Source: Porticoccaceae bacterium
GTDB lineage: Bacteria > Pseudomonadota > Gammaproteobacteria > Pseudomonadales > Porticoccaceae
Direction of reading: 5' to 3'
Assembly: GCA_003491845.1 (NCBI GenBank)
Contig: DNBN01000066.1
Coordinates: 788-9,016 of the forward strand
DNA: 8,229 bases
Within the stretch, counting starts at the first letter, position 1. Each line of letters opens with the position of its first letter. The notes under the pieces were generated by a model, which worked only from the letters and a program-made list of their open reading frames with translations, was not told the origin of the DNA and made no database searches. The position numbers and the translations under genes were made by a program. Of this stretch, positions 1-8,186 are shown piece by piece.

Positions 1-26
1 GAGACTAACAAAACCTAAGAGAAGCA

Positions 27-728
27 ATGCGCACACAAGCTAGTAAGACTGAAAAGCCCCCTGTAATTACGATAGATGGACCCAGTGGGTCCGGAAAGGG
101 CGCTATTACGCACAAATTGGCCCAAAAACTGGGTTTTCACATTCTGGATAGTGGCGCGCTTTATCGATTAATCGGACTTGCGGCGCGCAAAAGTCAGACA
201 TCCTTTGATGATGAGCCAGGTTTGGCGCGAATATCCCGCGAAATGGTGGTTAAATTTGTGCCCTCTGATGACCCGGAAGAACCGCTCCATATACTCTTGG
301 AGGGAGAAGAGGTCACTAAAAGCCTGCGTACTGATCAGGCAGGGCAGGATGCGTCCCGGGTGGCCCCTATTGCCGCTGTGCGAGCAGGCATTGGTGAGCT
401 GCAACGGGGTTTTCTGACAGCTCCGGGGCTTATCGCCGATGGACGAGATATGGGTACGGTGGTATTCCCCGATGCTGATGTGAAAATTTACCTGACAGCG
501 AGCGCCGAGATCCGCGCGAACAGAAGGTATAAGCAGTTGAAAGATAAGGATATTAGTGTTACCCTCCCGGGCCTTTTTCAGAGCATCAAGGACAGAGACG
601 AGCGGGATATGAACCGAGAGGTTGCCCCCCTAAGGCCTGCCATCGATGCGGTTGTTGTGGATAGCTCGCTGATGAGCCTCGATGAGGTGTTTGAAGCAGT
701 TATCGCAATCGTAAGAGAAAAGGTGTGA
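27..728 (+). CDS. cmk: Cytidylate kinase (CMP/dCMP kinase)
   Basis: Cmk transfers phosphate from ATP to CMP or dCMP, giving CDP/dCDP for RNA, DNA and phospholipid precursors in the cytosol. The 233-residue product is close to the E. coli length of about 227. Visible motifs are the P-loop GPSGSGKG (residues 18-25), the nucleoside-monophosphate site LDSGALYR (40-47), the conserved block ADGRDMGTVVFPDA (137-150) and the arginine-rich lid region around RANRR (163-167) and IKDRDERDMNR (187-197). The ATG at 27 follows a purine-rich stretch (TAAGAGAAG, 16-24) that can act as a modest ribosome-binding site. The N-terminus before PPVITIDGPSG is a few residues longer than in E. coli. The gene precedes rpsA, its usual gammaproteobacterial partner. 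It is noticeably richer in GC than the genes to the right. No catalytic residue appears to be missing. Confidence 0.97.
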   Translation: MRTQASKTEKPPVITIDGPSGSGKGAITHKLAQKLGFHILDSGALYRLIGLAARKSQTSFDDEPGLARISREMVVKFVPSDDPEEPLHILLEGEEVTKSLRTDQAGQDASRVAPIAAVRAGIGELQRGFLTAPGLIADGRDMGTVVFPDADVKIYLTASAEIRANRRYKQLKDKDISVTLPGLFQSIKDRDERDMNREVAPLRPAIDAVVVDSSLMSLDEVFEAVIAIVREKV

Positions 729-1060
729 AAGAAAGCTGTTAAAAGAAATTGTTTAGATGAAAGCGTGTAAAACAAAACGCGTGAATGAAAGAACCGGGAT
801 TAATTGCTGATACTCTCCAGCAGTCGCAATTTTCCCAATCAAAAACCAGACCCGCTGATGTTGGTATTGTCTCCGAGTTTGATAAGCGCACTTCAAGTTT
901 CGTTCGTTTGTGTTACGCAAACAGGCTTGCAGGGCTCTCGTTAGGCGAAAGGTAAAAGACAAACTGTGCAGTCGTTAGAGATGCTTGAAGCATCTTTAGT
1001 CATTGTGCAGGGACGTAGAAAGGCGGCCAAAAACAGAACCGTTAGGTTCAGGAATGATTA
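729..1060 (+). promoter_or_regulatory. cmk–rpsA intergenic region with structured rpsA leader
   Basis: This 332-base gap contains no supported protein gene. Its distal part holds hairpins that I paired by eye. One is at 906-922, a 7-bp stem GTTTGTG/CGCAAAC (one G-U pair) with loop TTA. A second is at 974-1000, a 12-bp stem including G-U pairs, core GATGCT/AGCATC with loop TGA. A third is at 1036-1049, GAACC/GGTTC with loop GTTA, and ends one base before the AGGA (1050-1053) that serves rpsA. In E. coli the rpsA translation initiation region is known to be a series of hairpins through which S1 represses its own synthesis. This layout fits that model, but autoregulation here is inferred. A weaker stem AATTGC (802-807)/GCAATT (826-831), followed by a short T run, lies nearer cmk. 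I could not identify a convincing sigma-70 promoter in the gap. Confidence 0.55.
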
Positions 1061-2752
1061 ATGAGTGAAATGACACAAAGCTTTGCGGAGCTATTTGAAG
1101 AAAGTTTAAAAACCATCGACATGAAAGCCGGTTCCATTATCACCGGTGTCGTTGTAGACATAGATAGTGAATGGGTCACAGTACATGCTGGCCTGAAATC
1201 TGAAGGCGTTATCCCACGTATTCAGTTCCTTGATGAATCCGGTGAACTAGAAGTCAACATTGGTGACGCAGTCCAGGTCTCAATGGACGCGGTCGATGAC
1301 GGATTTGGTGAAACTCGACTGTCCCGCGAAAAAGCGAAACGTGCAGAAAGCTGGCAGATGCTTGAGCGTGTGTTCGAAGCGCAGGAAGTGATCAAAGGAC
1401 AAATCAGCGGGCGCGTTAAAGGCGGGTTCACTGTCGAAATCAGGGACGTGCGGGCATTCCTACCAGGCTCACTGGTTGACGTTCGACCATTGCGTGAAAC
1501 TGAGCATCTCGAAGGCCGCGAACTGGAATTTAAGGTTATTAAGCTCGATCAAAAGCGAAACAACGTTGTCGTTTCTCGACGTGCAGTGCTTGAAGAAGAA
1601 AACAGCGCCGAAAGAGAGCAGTTGTTAGAAAGCTTGCAGGAAGGTCAGGAAGTGAAGGGTATTGTTAAGAACCTGACTGACTACGGTGCGTTTGTAGACC
1701 TTGGTGGTGTTGACGGACTGCTGCATATTACTGACATGGCTTGGAAGCGTATCAAGCACCCAAGTGAAATTGTTGAGGTTGGTCAGGAAATCAGCGTCAA
1801 GATTCTCAAGTTTGATCGCGAGCGTAATCGCGTATCACTCGGACTCAAGCAATTGGGTGAAGATCCATGGGTATTGATCACAAATCGTTACCCTGAAGGC
1901 ACGCGTACAACAGCGAAGGTGACAAATCTCACTGATTACGGTTGTTTTGCAGAGCTCGAAGAGGGTGTTGAAGGTCTGGTTCACGTTTCGGAAATGGATT
2001 GGACTAATAGAAACATTCATCCTTCAAAGGTTGTTCAGGTTGGTGACGAAGTTGAAGTCATGGTGCTGGACATTGACGAAGAACGTCGACGAATCAGCCT
2101 CGGTATCAAGCAATGTCAAGGCAACCCATGGGAAGAGTTTGCAGTACTTCACAATAAGGGTGATCACCTCAAAGGTTACATCAAGTCGATCACTGACTTC
2201 GGTATCTTTATTGGTCTTGAAGGCGGAATTGATGGTTTGGTTCACCTTTCTGATATTTCTTGGAACGAAGCTGGCGAAGAAGCCGTTCGCAACTTTAAGA
2301 AGGGCGAAGAGGTTGAGTCAGTTGTATTGAGCATTGATGCTGAAAGAGAGCGTATTTCTTTGGGTATTAAACAACTTTCTGACGATCCATTTAGCGACTA
2401 TGTCGATGAAAACGACAAAGGGGCTATTGTTACAGGTACCGTAAAAGAGGTTGATGCAAAAGGTGCCATTATTACCTTGGCAGACGGTATTGAGGCTTCA
2501 TTGAAGAGTTCAGAACTGTCTCGAGAGAAGATCGATGATGCTCGACATATTCTTACTGTAGGCGCAGAAGTTGAAGCCAAGGTGATTAATGTTGACCGTA
2601 AGAATCGTGTCATTAATCTATCTATTAAGGCCAAAGATGTTTCTGAAGAGAAGGCCGCGGTTAAAGCCCATCGTAGTACTGAAGCTGAATCTCCATCAGC
2701 CGCTTCACCAACAACGATTGGTGATTTGATCAAGGCGCAGATGGACAAGTAA
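1061..2752 (+). CDS. rpsA: 30S ribosomal protein S1
   Basis: S1 binds mRNA on the 30S subunit and helps initiation on structured or weak Shine-Dalgarno messages. The 563-residue product (E. coli 557) starts with a conserved [10 protein letters not shown] segment (7-16), the part that docks on protein S2 in E. coli. Six S1-type OB-fold repeats follow, at about 24-91, 109-175, 195-263, 280-350, 367-437 and 454-524. The central repeats carry typical signatures such as [20 protein letters not shown] (205-224) and [13 protein letters not shown] short charged and Ser/Ala-rich tail ends in [11 protein letters not shown]. The ATG at 1061 is chosen because AGGA (1050-1053) lies 7 bases upstream. A second ATG at 1070 aligns with the E. 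coli MTESF start but lacks a well-placed ribosome-binding site. A hairpin directly upstream suggests regulated translation, and an intrinsic terminator follows the stop. Confidence 0.98.
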   Translation: MSEMTQSFAELFEESLKTIDMKAGSIITGVVVDIDSEWVTVHAGLKSEGVIPRIQFLDESGELEVNIGDAVQVSMDAVDDGFGETRLSREKAKRAESWQMLERVFEAQEVIKGQISGRVKGGFTVEIRDVRAFLPGSLVDVRPLRETEHLEGRELEFKVIKLDQKRNNVVVSRRAVLEEENSAEREQLLESLQEGQEVKGIVKNLTDYGAFVDLGGVDGLLHITDMAWKRIKHPSEIVEVGQEISVKILKFDRERNRVSLGLKQLGEDPWVLITNRYPEGTRTTAKVTNLTDYGCFAELEEGVEGLVHVSEMDWTNRNIHPSKVVQVGDEVEVMVLDIDEERRRISLGIKQCQGNPWEEFAVLHNKGDHLKGYIKSITDFGIFIGLEGGIDGLVHLSDISWNEAGEEAVRNFKKGEEVESVVLSIDAERERISLGIKQLSDDPFSDYVDENDKGAIVTGTVKEVDAKGAIITLADGIEASLKSSELSREKIDDARHILTVGAEVEAKVINVDRKNRVINLSIKAKDVSEEKAAVKAHRSTEAESPSAASPTTIGDLIKAQMDK

Positions 2753-2766
2753 GCAATGTAAACTGG

Positions 2767-2797
2767 AAAAAAGGGTGGCTTTGCTGCCCTTTTTTTT
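2767..2797 (+). terminator. Rho-independent terminator after rpsA
   Basis: Starting 14 bases after the rpsA stop there is a stem GGGTGGC (2773-2779)/GCTGCCC (2783-2789) with loop TTT. It includes two G-U pairs and is extended by six A-T pairs. A run of eight T residues (2790-2797) follows. The six A residues on the left arm (2767-2772) give a T run on the opposite strand, so it may also work in the minus direction and stop leftward read-through from rep before it enters rpsA. Confidence 0.9.
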
Positions 2798-2825
2798 GAA
2801 AACTGAAAATAACACTAAGTATTAC

Positions 2826-2853
2826 TTGAATAATTTTAAAACATCAATAAAAT
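2826..2853 (+). promoter_or_regulatory. Candidate sigma-70 promoter for ihfB
   Basis: TTGAAT (2826-2831) as -35 and TAAAAT (2848-2853, one mismatch to TATAAT) as -10 are separated by 16 bases. The flanking DNA is very AT-rich. Transcription would start near 2860 and leave a leader of about 36 bases before the ATG at 2896. It lies just after the rpsA terminator, which makes an independent ihfB promoter likely. A second TATAAA (2869-2874) has no good -35 partner. This is by-eye matching in AT-rich DNA, so confidence is moderate. Confidence 0.45.
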
Positions 2854-2895
2854 CAATGACTAATTCACTATAAACCTATTGTGACGCAAAAACGT

Positions 2896-3180
2896 ATGAC
2901 CAAATCTGAACTTATTGAAAAAATAGCATCGAGCCAAGATCAACTACCTCAAAAAGATGTTGAGCTTGCCGTTAGAATGATCTTAGAACGAATGGCTCTG
3001 ACCCTGTCTAATAATCAACGTGTGGAAATTCGCGGATTTGGTAGTTTCTCACTGCACTACCGTTCTGCTAGAATTGGTCGAAACCCTAAAACGGGTGACG
3101 CGGTTGACTTGCGTGGTAAATTCGTCCCTTATTTTAAGCCGGGTAAAGAACTGCGTGTGCGTGTAAACAGTGGTGTTTAG
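2896..3180 (+). CDS. ihfB: Integration host factor beta subunit
   Basis: IHF-beta pairs with IHF-alpha (not in this window) to make the heterodimer that sharply bends DNA at specific sites in the nucleoid, acting in transcription, replication and recombination. From the ATG at 2896 the product is 94 residues, the same length as E. coli IHF-beta, and begins MTKSELIEK as E. coli begins MTKSELIER. The DNA-binding body [11 protein letters not shown] (46-56) and arm tip GRNPKTGD (61-68) are intact. They include the intercalating Pro64 and the specificity residues Arg42, Glu44 and Arg46. The frame opens further upstream to a GTG at 2881, adding MTQKR, but homology favours 2896. Neither start has a clear Shine-Dalgarno; the leader is A-rich. 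A terminator separates the gene from rpsA, so it probably uses its own promoter. It converges with rep, with 8 bases between the stop codons. Confidence 0.95.
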   Translation: MTKSELIEKIASSQDQLPQKDVELAVRMILERMALTLSNNQRVEIRGFGSFSLHYRSARIGRNPKTGDAVDLRGKFVPYFKPGKELRVRVNSGV

Positions 3181-3200
3181 TTGTTCGCCTAGCCGAACAA
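3181..3200. terminator. Inverted repeat at the convergent ihfB/rep junction
   Basis: TTGTTCG (3181-3187) and CGAACAA (3194-3200) form a perfect 7-bp stem with a 6-base loop. It starts right after the ihfB stop and the loop contains the rep stop codon (3189-3191). The position, shared by two convergent genes, suggests a bidirectional 3'-end or transcript-stabilising hairpin. Neither strand has a T run after the stem, so it is not a canonical intrinsic terminator. Confidence 0.4.
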
Positions 3201-5219
3201 AGACTTAAGTGCAGCTAAGGATTCTTCTCCTTTTAGGCGATTATCCTCTTGACTACTTTCTGCGTTGCCGCCTATTCTGATCAGATCTTCCTGTGGTAAT
3301 TCATCGATAAAGCGACTAGGTGTTGTATTGGACGTATCCCCAAATTGGGTGCGTTGGCGTGCGCCGGTCATAGTGAGGGTGCGTTGTGCTCTGGTTATAC
3401 CGACATAGGCAAGGCGTCTTTCCTCTTCAATTTGCCCGCCTTCAACGCTATTTCTATGGGGTAGTATTTCTTCTTCCATACCAATCATGAATACGTGCAA
3501 AAATTCTAGTCCTTTTGCCGCATGCAGCGTCATCAATTGGACCTTATCGTCGGCAGATTCTTCTTCCTCTCTATCTAATATGTCTCTTAGAATTAGCTTT
3601 GCGATAGCGTTCTCGATGGCCACATCCTCGTCATCTTGCTCGTTATCTGAGGTGTCATTTTTCAGTACCTGACTAAGTTGGGTTATCAGAAAGTTGACAT
3701 TATCCCAGCGTTTTTGAGCTACATGATCACTGCTTGCATTTTGATGTAACCAGCCAAGATAGTCGGCATCATTAAGCATCTCATTGATCGCTGTCACTGG
3801 ATTACTTTGATAGACGTGCTTGCTGACACCTTCTATCCACTGCTTAAAGTTTTTTAGGCGCTTTAAGTTGTTATCTGGCATGCTTGCACTAAGGCCAATT
3901 TCATCAATTGCGGCATACAGTGATAGGCCGCGTTGGTTGGCATAATTACCAAGTTTCTCGAGTGTGGTTGGGCCAATTTGGCGCCTCGGCGTATTGATGA
4001 TACGCAACAATGCATTATCATCGTCATGATTTATAATTAATCTCAGATAGGCCATAACATCTTTGATTTCAGTTTTGGCATAAAACGACTGACCGCCGGT
4101 AATTTCGTAGGGAATACTCTGTGCTTGGAGCTTAATTTCGACCAATTTAGCCTGATAATTGCCGCGGTATAGAACCGCAAAGTCGCTATATTTGCATCGG
4201 CGTTTCAAACGCATATCAATAATTTCATTGACCACTCGTTCACACTCATTGTCTTCGTTTTCACAGCTGATACTGCGCAGTGGGTCGCCCGGTCCTAATT
4301 CGCTCCAGAGCCGCTTGTTAATAAGGTGCGGATTGTTGTCAATAAGAGTGTTTGCTGCGCGAAGAATTCGGCCTGTAGAGCGATAATTTTGTTCTAGTTT
4401 AATGATTTCTAAACCAGGAAAATCCTCGTTTAGCTGCATTAAATTTTCAGGGCGCGCACCTCGCCATGCATAAATGGACTGATCGTCATCACCAACTACG
4501 GTAAGGGCCTGTTTTTCATTGACAAGAGTTTTTACTAGTTCATATTGGGCAAGATTAGTGTCTTGATATTCGTCAACTAATAAATAACGGATCCGTCGCT
4601 GCCACTTACTTAACACGTCTGGATGATGTCTAAATAGAATCACAGGGATCATAATAAGATCGTCAAAATCCACAGCATTGTAGGCTTTTAGTGCACGTTG
4701 ATAACGTTCATAAACCATCGCTATGCCTTGCTCTCCCGTGCTGTTAGCAGCACCAACAGCTTGGCCCGGTTCAAGTAACTTATTTTTCCAATTAGAAATA
4801 GTGTTCTGTACTGTATCGATCAGTTTGTCATCAAGTTCACTGTGCTTTACCATCAGTTCTTTCAATAAGTTGCGACAGTCCTCTTGATCTAAAATTGAAA
4901 ACCCTAGTTTGAAACCCAGCGTTTTGATTTCAGTGCGAATGATATTCAGACCTAGATTATGGAAGGTTGAAACAGTTAAGCCTTTGCATTTGTCTTTGGA
5001 CATTAGCTGATTGACCCGTGCTTTCATTTCTCGCGCTGCCTTGTTGGTAAAGGTAACCGCGGCTATATTTCGTGCAGGGATGTCACATTGGCTGACCAAA
5101 TAGGCAATTTTTTGAGTTATGACGCTAGTCTTTCCGCTACCAGCACCCGCCAGGACTAATAGTGGACCATCGATATATTTCAGTGCAGCCTGTTGTTGCA
5201 CATTTAAATGATTAGACAC
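3189..5219 (-). CDS. rep: ATP-dependent DNA helicase Rep (SF1A, UvrD/Rep family)
   Basis: Rep is a 3'-to-5' superfamily 1 helicase that helps replication forks pass DNA-bound proteins and restart. The product is 676 residues (E. coli Rep 673) and matches Rep rather than the longer UvrD (about 720). The motifs appear in order: Q-motif region NVQQQAAL (6-13), Walker A AGAGSGKT (24-31), Ia AAVTFTNKAAREM (53-65), Ib STFHNLGL (84-91), Walker B VDEYQDTN (215-222), III VVGDDDQSIYAWRGA (241-255), IV LEQNYRST (275-282), V LMTLHAAKGLEF (562-573) and VI ERRLAYVGITRAQ (600-612). The C-terminal KGEESLAALKSLFG resembles the E. coli Rep tail. An acidic stretch (about 521-532, DTSDNEQDDED) lies in the 2B/2A region. 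The start codon is GTG, 6 bases after the valS stop, with no clear ribosome-binding site, so translation probably depends on coupling to valS. All catalytic motifs are intact. Confidence 0.95.
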   Translation of the reverse strand: MSNHLNVQQQAALKYIDGPLLVLAGAGSGKTSVITQKIAYLVSQCDIPARNIAAVTFTNKAAREMKARVNQLMSKDKCKGLTVSTFHNLGLNIIRTEIKTLGFKLGFSILDQEDCRNLLKELMVKHSELDDKLIDTVQNTISNWKNKLLEPGQAVGAANSTGEQGIAMVYERYQRALKAYNAVDFDDLIMIPVILFRHHPDVLSKWQRRIRYLLVDEYQDTNLAQYELVKTLVNEKQALTVVGDDDQSIYAWRGARPENLMQLNEDFPGLEIIKLEQNYRSTGRILRAANTLIDNNPHLINKRLWSELGPGDPLRSISCENEDNECERVVNEIIDMRLKRRCKYSDFAVLYRGNYQAKLVEIKLQAQSIPYEITGGQSFYAKTEIKDVMAYLRLIINHDDDNALLRIINTPRRQIGPTTLEKLGNYANQRGLSLYAAIDEIGLSASMPDNNLKRLKNFKQWIEGVSKHVYQSNPVTAINEMLNDADYLGWLHQNASSDHVAQKRWDNVNFLITQLSQVLKNDTSDNEQDDEDVAIENAIAKLILRDILDREEEESADDKVQLMTLHAAKGLEFLHVFMIGMEEEILPHRNSVEGGQIEEERRLAYVGITRAQRTLTMTGARQRTQFGDTSNTTPSRFIDELPQEDLIRIGGNAESSQEDNRLKGEESLAALKSLFG

Positions 5220-5225
5220 TATAGA

Positions 5226-8090
5226 CTACGCCATATCAGCAATAGCTAGACGTTTTTGGTTGAGTTGACCCAGAGAGCTTTCCAGTTCCGCAAGTTTTTG
5301 ACGCTCTTTTGCCACCACCTCTGGTGGTGCTTTACTCACAAACTTTTCGTTGCCAAGTTTCATCGTAAGTTTGTCAGTGTCTGTAGCGAGTTTGTCGATT
5401 TCTTTATCTAGTCGCGCCAGTTCAGCATCTACGTCAATTAATCCTGCCATGGGTACCAAAATTTCTAGTTCACCAGCAAGAGCCGTGGCGCTAAGCGGTG
5501 CCTTAGTTTGGTCTTCAAGCCAGGTAATACTTGCTAAATTTGCTAATTTACTAAGAAATTGACGATTTTCTTCTACGCGTCGCTGGTCATGATCATCACC
5601 ATTGGTAACAAAGACATTGAGGGATGTTGCCGGCGAGATATTCATTTCTCCGCGAATATTACGGATGCCTACGATCACGCTCTTTAACCAATTGATGTCT
5701 TCAAGTGACGCTTGATCGATCAGGCGATCATCGGCCACGGGGAAAGGTTGGAGCATAATAGTGCTATCACTAGTGACGGTAATGCCCGCCAAAGGCGCAA
5801 CATTTTGCCAGATTTCTTCAGTAATAAATGGCAGTAAAGGATGAGCTAGTCGCAGTGTCGCTTCTAACACATTAACCAATGTGCGGCGGGTACCAATTTT
5901 TAATTGAGGATCGCCATTTTCGTCCCAAAGAACTGGCTTTGACAGTTCTAAGTACCAGTCACAGTATTCATTCCAGATGAAATCATAAAGAGCTTGGGTT
6001 GCTAGATCAAATCGATAATTTTCAATAGCATTGGTTACGTCATGTTCTGCCTGTTGTAGTCTAGAGGTTATCCATCGATCGGCAAGGCTTAGTTTATAGT
6101 CTTGTGCATGTTGACCGCAATCATGACCTTCAGCGTTCATTAAAACATAGCGCGAGGCATTCCATATTTTGTTGCAAAAGTTACGATAACCCTCAAGACG
6201 TTTCATGTCCCAGTTGATATCACGGCCAGTGGATGTCAGGGCACAAAGAGTGAATCGCAAAGCATCAGAACCATTGGCCTCTATGCCTTCGGGAAATTGT
6301 TTTCGAGTGCGGCTGGCAATTTTTTCAGCCTGTTTTGGCTGCATCATATTACCAGTGCGTTTGGTCACTAAGCTATCAATATCTATGCCGTCAATCATGT
6401 CTAGTGGGTCGAGCACATTACCCTTAGACTTTGACATTTTCTGACCTTGTTCATCCCGTATGAGGCCTGTAACAAATACCGTTTTGAAGGGTACTTGCGG
6501 CTGACCATCTTGGTCTTTAACCAATTCCATAGTCATCATCACCATTCGAGCTACCCAAAAGAAGATAATATCGAAGCCTGTGACAAGAACGTCTGTTGGG
6601 TGGAATGTTTTTAGACGATCAGTATTCTCAGGCCAGCCCTGAGTGGCAAAGGTCCACAAAGCTGAGGAAAACCATGTGTCTAATACATCATCATCTTGGG
6701 TCAGCGGAAGATCACCAAGGTTGTATTTTTGACGAACGTCATCTTCGTTGCGACCAACATAAGCTTTACCTGCCTCATCATACCAAGCTGGAATGCGATG
6801 TCCCCACCACAGTTGTCTTGAAATACACCAGTCTTGAATATTCCGCATCCATGAAAAATACATGTTTTCATACTGTTGCGGGACAAATTTTATTCGACCA
6901 TCTTCCACTGCTTCAATGGCTGGTATGGCTAGTTTTTTAGCATCAACATACCATTGATTGGTCAGTAAAGGTTCAATGACTACGCCTCCTCTATCACCAT
7001 AGGGTACGGTCATATCGTTTTCTTGTACGGACTCTAATAGGCCCAAGGCATCAAAATCGGCAACAATTTCTTTTCTGGCTGCGAATCGCTCCATACCTTG
7101 ATACTTCTCGGGAATAGTCGCATCAAGTTCTGAATTATCAGTGCCATCACTATTTACACATTCTGGGGATTGGCGAATATCGCCATTGGTGGTCAGTATA
7201 TTGATCATCGCTAAGGTGTGTCTTTGACCAACATCGTAATCGTTAAAGTCATGAGCAGGTGTTATTTTGACGCACCCCGTGCCTTTTTCCATGCTCGCAT
7301 AGTCATCTGCGAAAATGGTGATTTTTCTGCCGACCAGAGGTAATGTAATTGTCGCACCAATCAAGCTTTTGTAACGCTCATCCTCTGGGTTGACGGCAAC
7401 TCCGGTATCTCCCAGCATAGTTTCTGGTCGCGTTGTGCCAACCACAATATAGTCCTTTCCATCGGCAGTTTTGATGCCATTGGCCAATGGATAGCGCAGG
7501 TACCACATTTTGCCTTTGACTTCTCGATTTTCAACTTCTAAGTCAGAAATGGCGGTGTGAAGTTTCGGATCCCAGTTAACCAGTCGTTTGCCTCGATAGA
7601 TAAGTTCCGATTCATAAAGACGAATAAAGACCTCCTGAACGGCAGCGTAAAAGCCCTCATCCATGGTGAATCGCTCAGTCTCCCAATCAACTGAGTTACC
7701 GAGTCGACGCATTTGCTGTGTAATAGTGCCACCAGAATGAGATTTCCACTTCCATATCTCGTCTATAAAAGCATCTCGGCCAAGAGTCTTTCTATCCGGT
7801 TGGTTCTCTGCGGCCAGCTTTCTCTCTACGACCATTTGGGTTGCAATGCCAGCATGATCGGTGCCAACTTGCCAGAGCGTATTTTTACCCTTCATCCGAG
7901 CATAGCGAGTTAGAGCATCCATGATGCCGTGCTGCAAGGCATGACCAATATGAAGACTTCCTGTTACATTTGGAGGCGGTATGACAATACTGTAAGGATC
8001 TCCCTCACCTGAGGGTGAAAAGTGTCCATTGCTTTCCCACTTTTTATACCATTTAGTTTCTATATCCTGCGGTTGGAATGTTTTTTCCAT
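5226..8090 (-). CDS. valS: Valine--tRNA ligase (class I)
   Basis: ValRS charges tRNA-Val with valine in the cytosol and hydrolyses mischarged Thr-tRNA. The 954-residue product (E. coli 951) has the HIGH signature LHIGH (46-50) within [13 protein letters not shown], and the KMSKS signature at 551-555. The CP1 editing domain sits between them, with [11 protein letters not shown] (218-228) and [15 protein letters not shown] (277-291). The tRNA-recognition block [26 protein letters not shown] (622-647), the helical anticodon-binding domain (about 665-815) and a C-terminal charged helical segment, the usual ValRS coiled coil (about 885-950), are present. The ATG at 8090 gives [11 protein letters not shown], matching the E. 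coli MEKTYNPQDIE start. No Shine-Dalgarno is obvious before it. rep follows after 6 bases in the same direction. The domain order is complete. Confidence 0.98.
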   Translation of the reverse strand: MEKTFQPQDIETKWYKKWESNGHFSPSGEGDPYSIVIPPPNVTGSLHIGHALQHGIMDALTRYARMKGKNTLWQVGTDHAGIATQMVVERKLAAENQPDRKTLGRDAFIDEIWKWKSHSGGTITQQMRRLGNSVDWETERFTMDEGFYAAVQEVFIRLYESELIYRGKRLVNWDPKLHTAISDLEVENREVKGKMWYLRYPLANGIKTADGKDYIVVGTTRPETMLGDTGVAVNPEDERYKSLIGATITLPLVGRKITIFADDYASMEKGTGCVKITPAHDFNDYDVGQRHTLAMINILTTNGDIRQSPECVNSDGTDNSELDATIPEKYQGMERFAARKEIVADFDALGLLESVQENDMTVPYGDRGGVVIEPLLTNQWYVDAKKLAIPAIEAVEDGRIKFVPQQYENMYFSWMRNIQDWCISRQLWWGHRIPAWYDEAGKAYVGRNEDDVRQKYNLGDLPLTQDDDVLDTWFSSALWTFATQGWPENTDRLKTFHPTDVLVTGFDIIFFWVARMVMMTMELVKDQDGQPQVPFKTVFVTGLIRDEQGQKMSKSKGNVLDPLDMIDGIDIDSLVTKRTGNMMQPKQAEKIASRTRKQFPEGIEANGSDALRFTLCALTSTGRDINWDMKRLEGYRNFCNKIWNASRYVLMNAEGHDCGQHAQDYKLSLADRWITSRLQQAEHDVTNAIENYRFDLATQALYDFIWNEYCDWYLELSKPVLWDENGDPQLKIGTRRTLVNVLEATLRLAHPLLPFITEEIWQNVAPLAGITVTSDSTIMLQPFPVADDRLIDQASLEDINWLKSVIVGIRNIRGEMNISPATSLNVFVTNGDDHDQRRVEENRQFLSKLANLASITWLEDQTKAPLSATALAGELEILVPMAGLIDVDAELARLDKEIDKLATDTDKLTMKLGNEKFVSKAPPEVVAKERQKLAELESSLGQLNQKRLAIADMA

Positions 8091-8143
8091 GAGTGAAAGC
8101 GTGCCCCGATGGTATTTTTTAAAAGTGAATAGTTAAGCAGACG

Positions 8144-8170
8144 ATTATAAAGTGTGGCGGCATTTGTCGC
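8144..8170 (-). promoter_or_regulatory. Candidate promoter for valS–rep
   Basis: On the minus strand there is an exact TATAAT (8149 to 8144). The best -35 partner is GCGACA (8170 to 8165, four of six matches) at a short 15-base spacing; a 17-base spacing would give the poor TAGCGA. Transcription would begin near 8137 and leave a leader of about 47 bases. The -10 element is convincing and the -35 is weak, which could mean an activator or simply a weak core promoter. Confidence 0.5.
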
Positions 8171-8186
8171 TAGCTTTGCTTGTGTT

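Noticed and set aside
1..18. Possible last codons of an upstream gene (frame 1 reads ETNKT then TAA at 16-18)
   Set aside because: Five codons cannot identify a product. aroA is a common gene before cmk, but nothing here shows it.
757..810. 17-codon reading frame between cmk and rpsA
   Set aside because: No ribosome-binding site at a useful distance and no recognisable peptide; expected by chance in a gap this size.
753..962. 69-codon minus-strand frame in the cmk–rpsA gap
   Set aside because: It runs antisense to the hairpin-bearing rpsA leader, has no recognised domain and no visible ribosome-binding site.
1947..2330. 127-codon plus-strand frame inside rpsA
   Set aside because: It overlaps the coding sequence of S1 in another frame; the S1 repeats account fully for this stretch.
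2398..2748. 116-codon minus-strand frame opposite the end of rpsA
   Set aside because: Serine-rich low-information translation, typical of an antisense shadow of a conserved gene.
3189..5219. Calling the helicase UvrD or PcrA instead of Rep
   Set aside because: Length near 673, the N-terminal and C-terminal match to E. coli Rep, and lines such as LVDEYQDTN–YELVK–VVGDDDQSIYAWRGARPENL fit Rep best.
6596..6940. 114-codon plus-strand frame opposite valS
   Set aside because: Lies within the conserved ValRS catalytic core on the other strand; no domain recognised.
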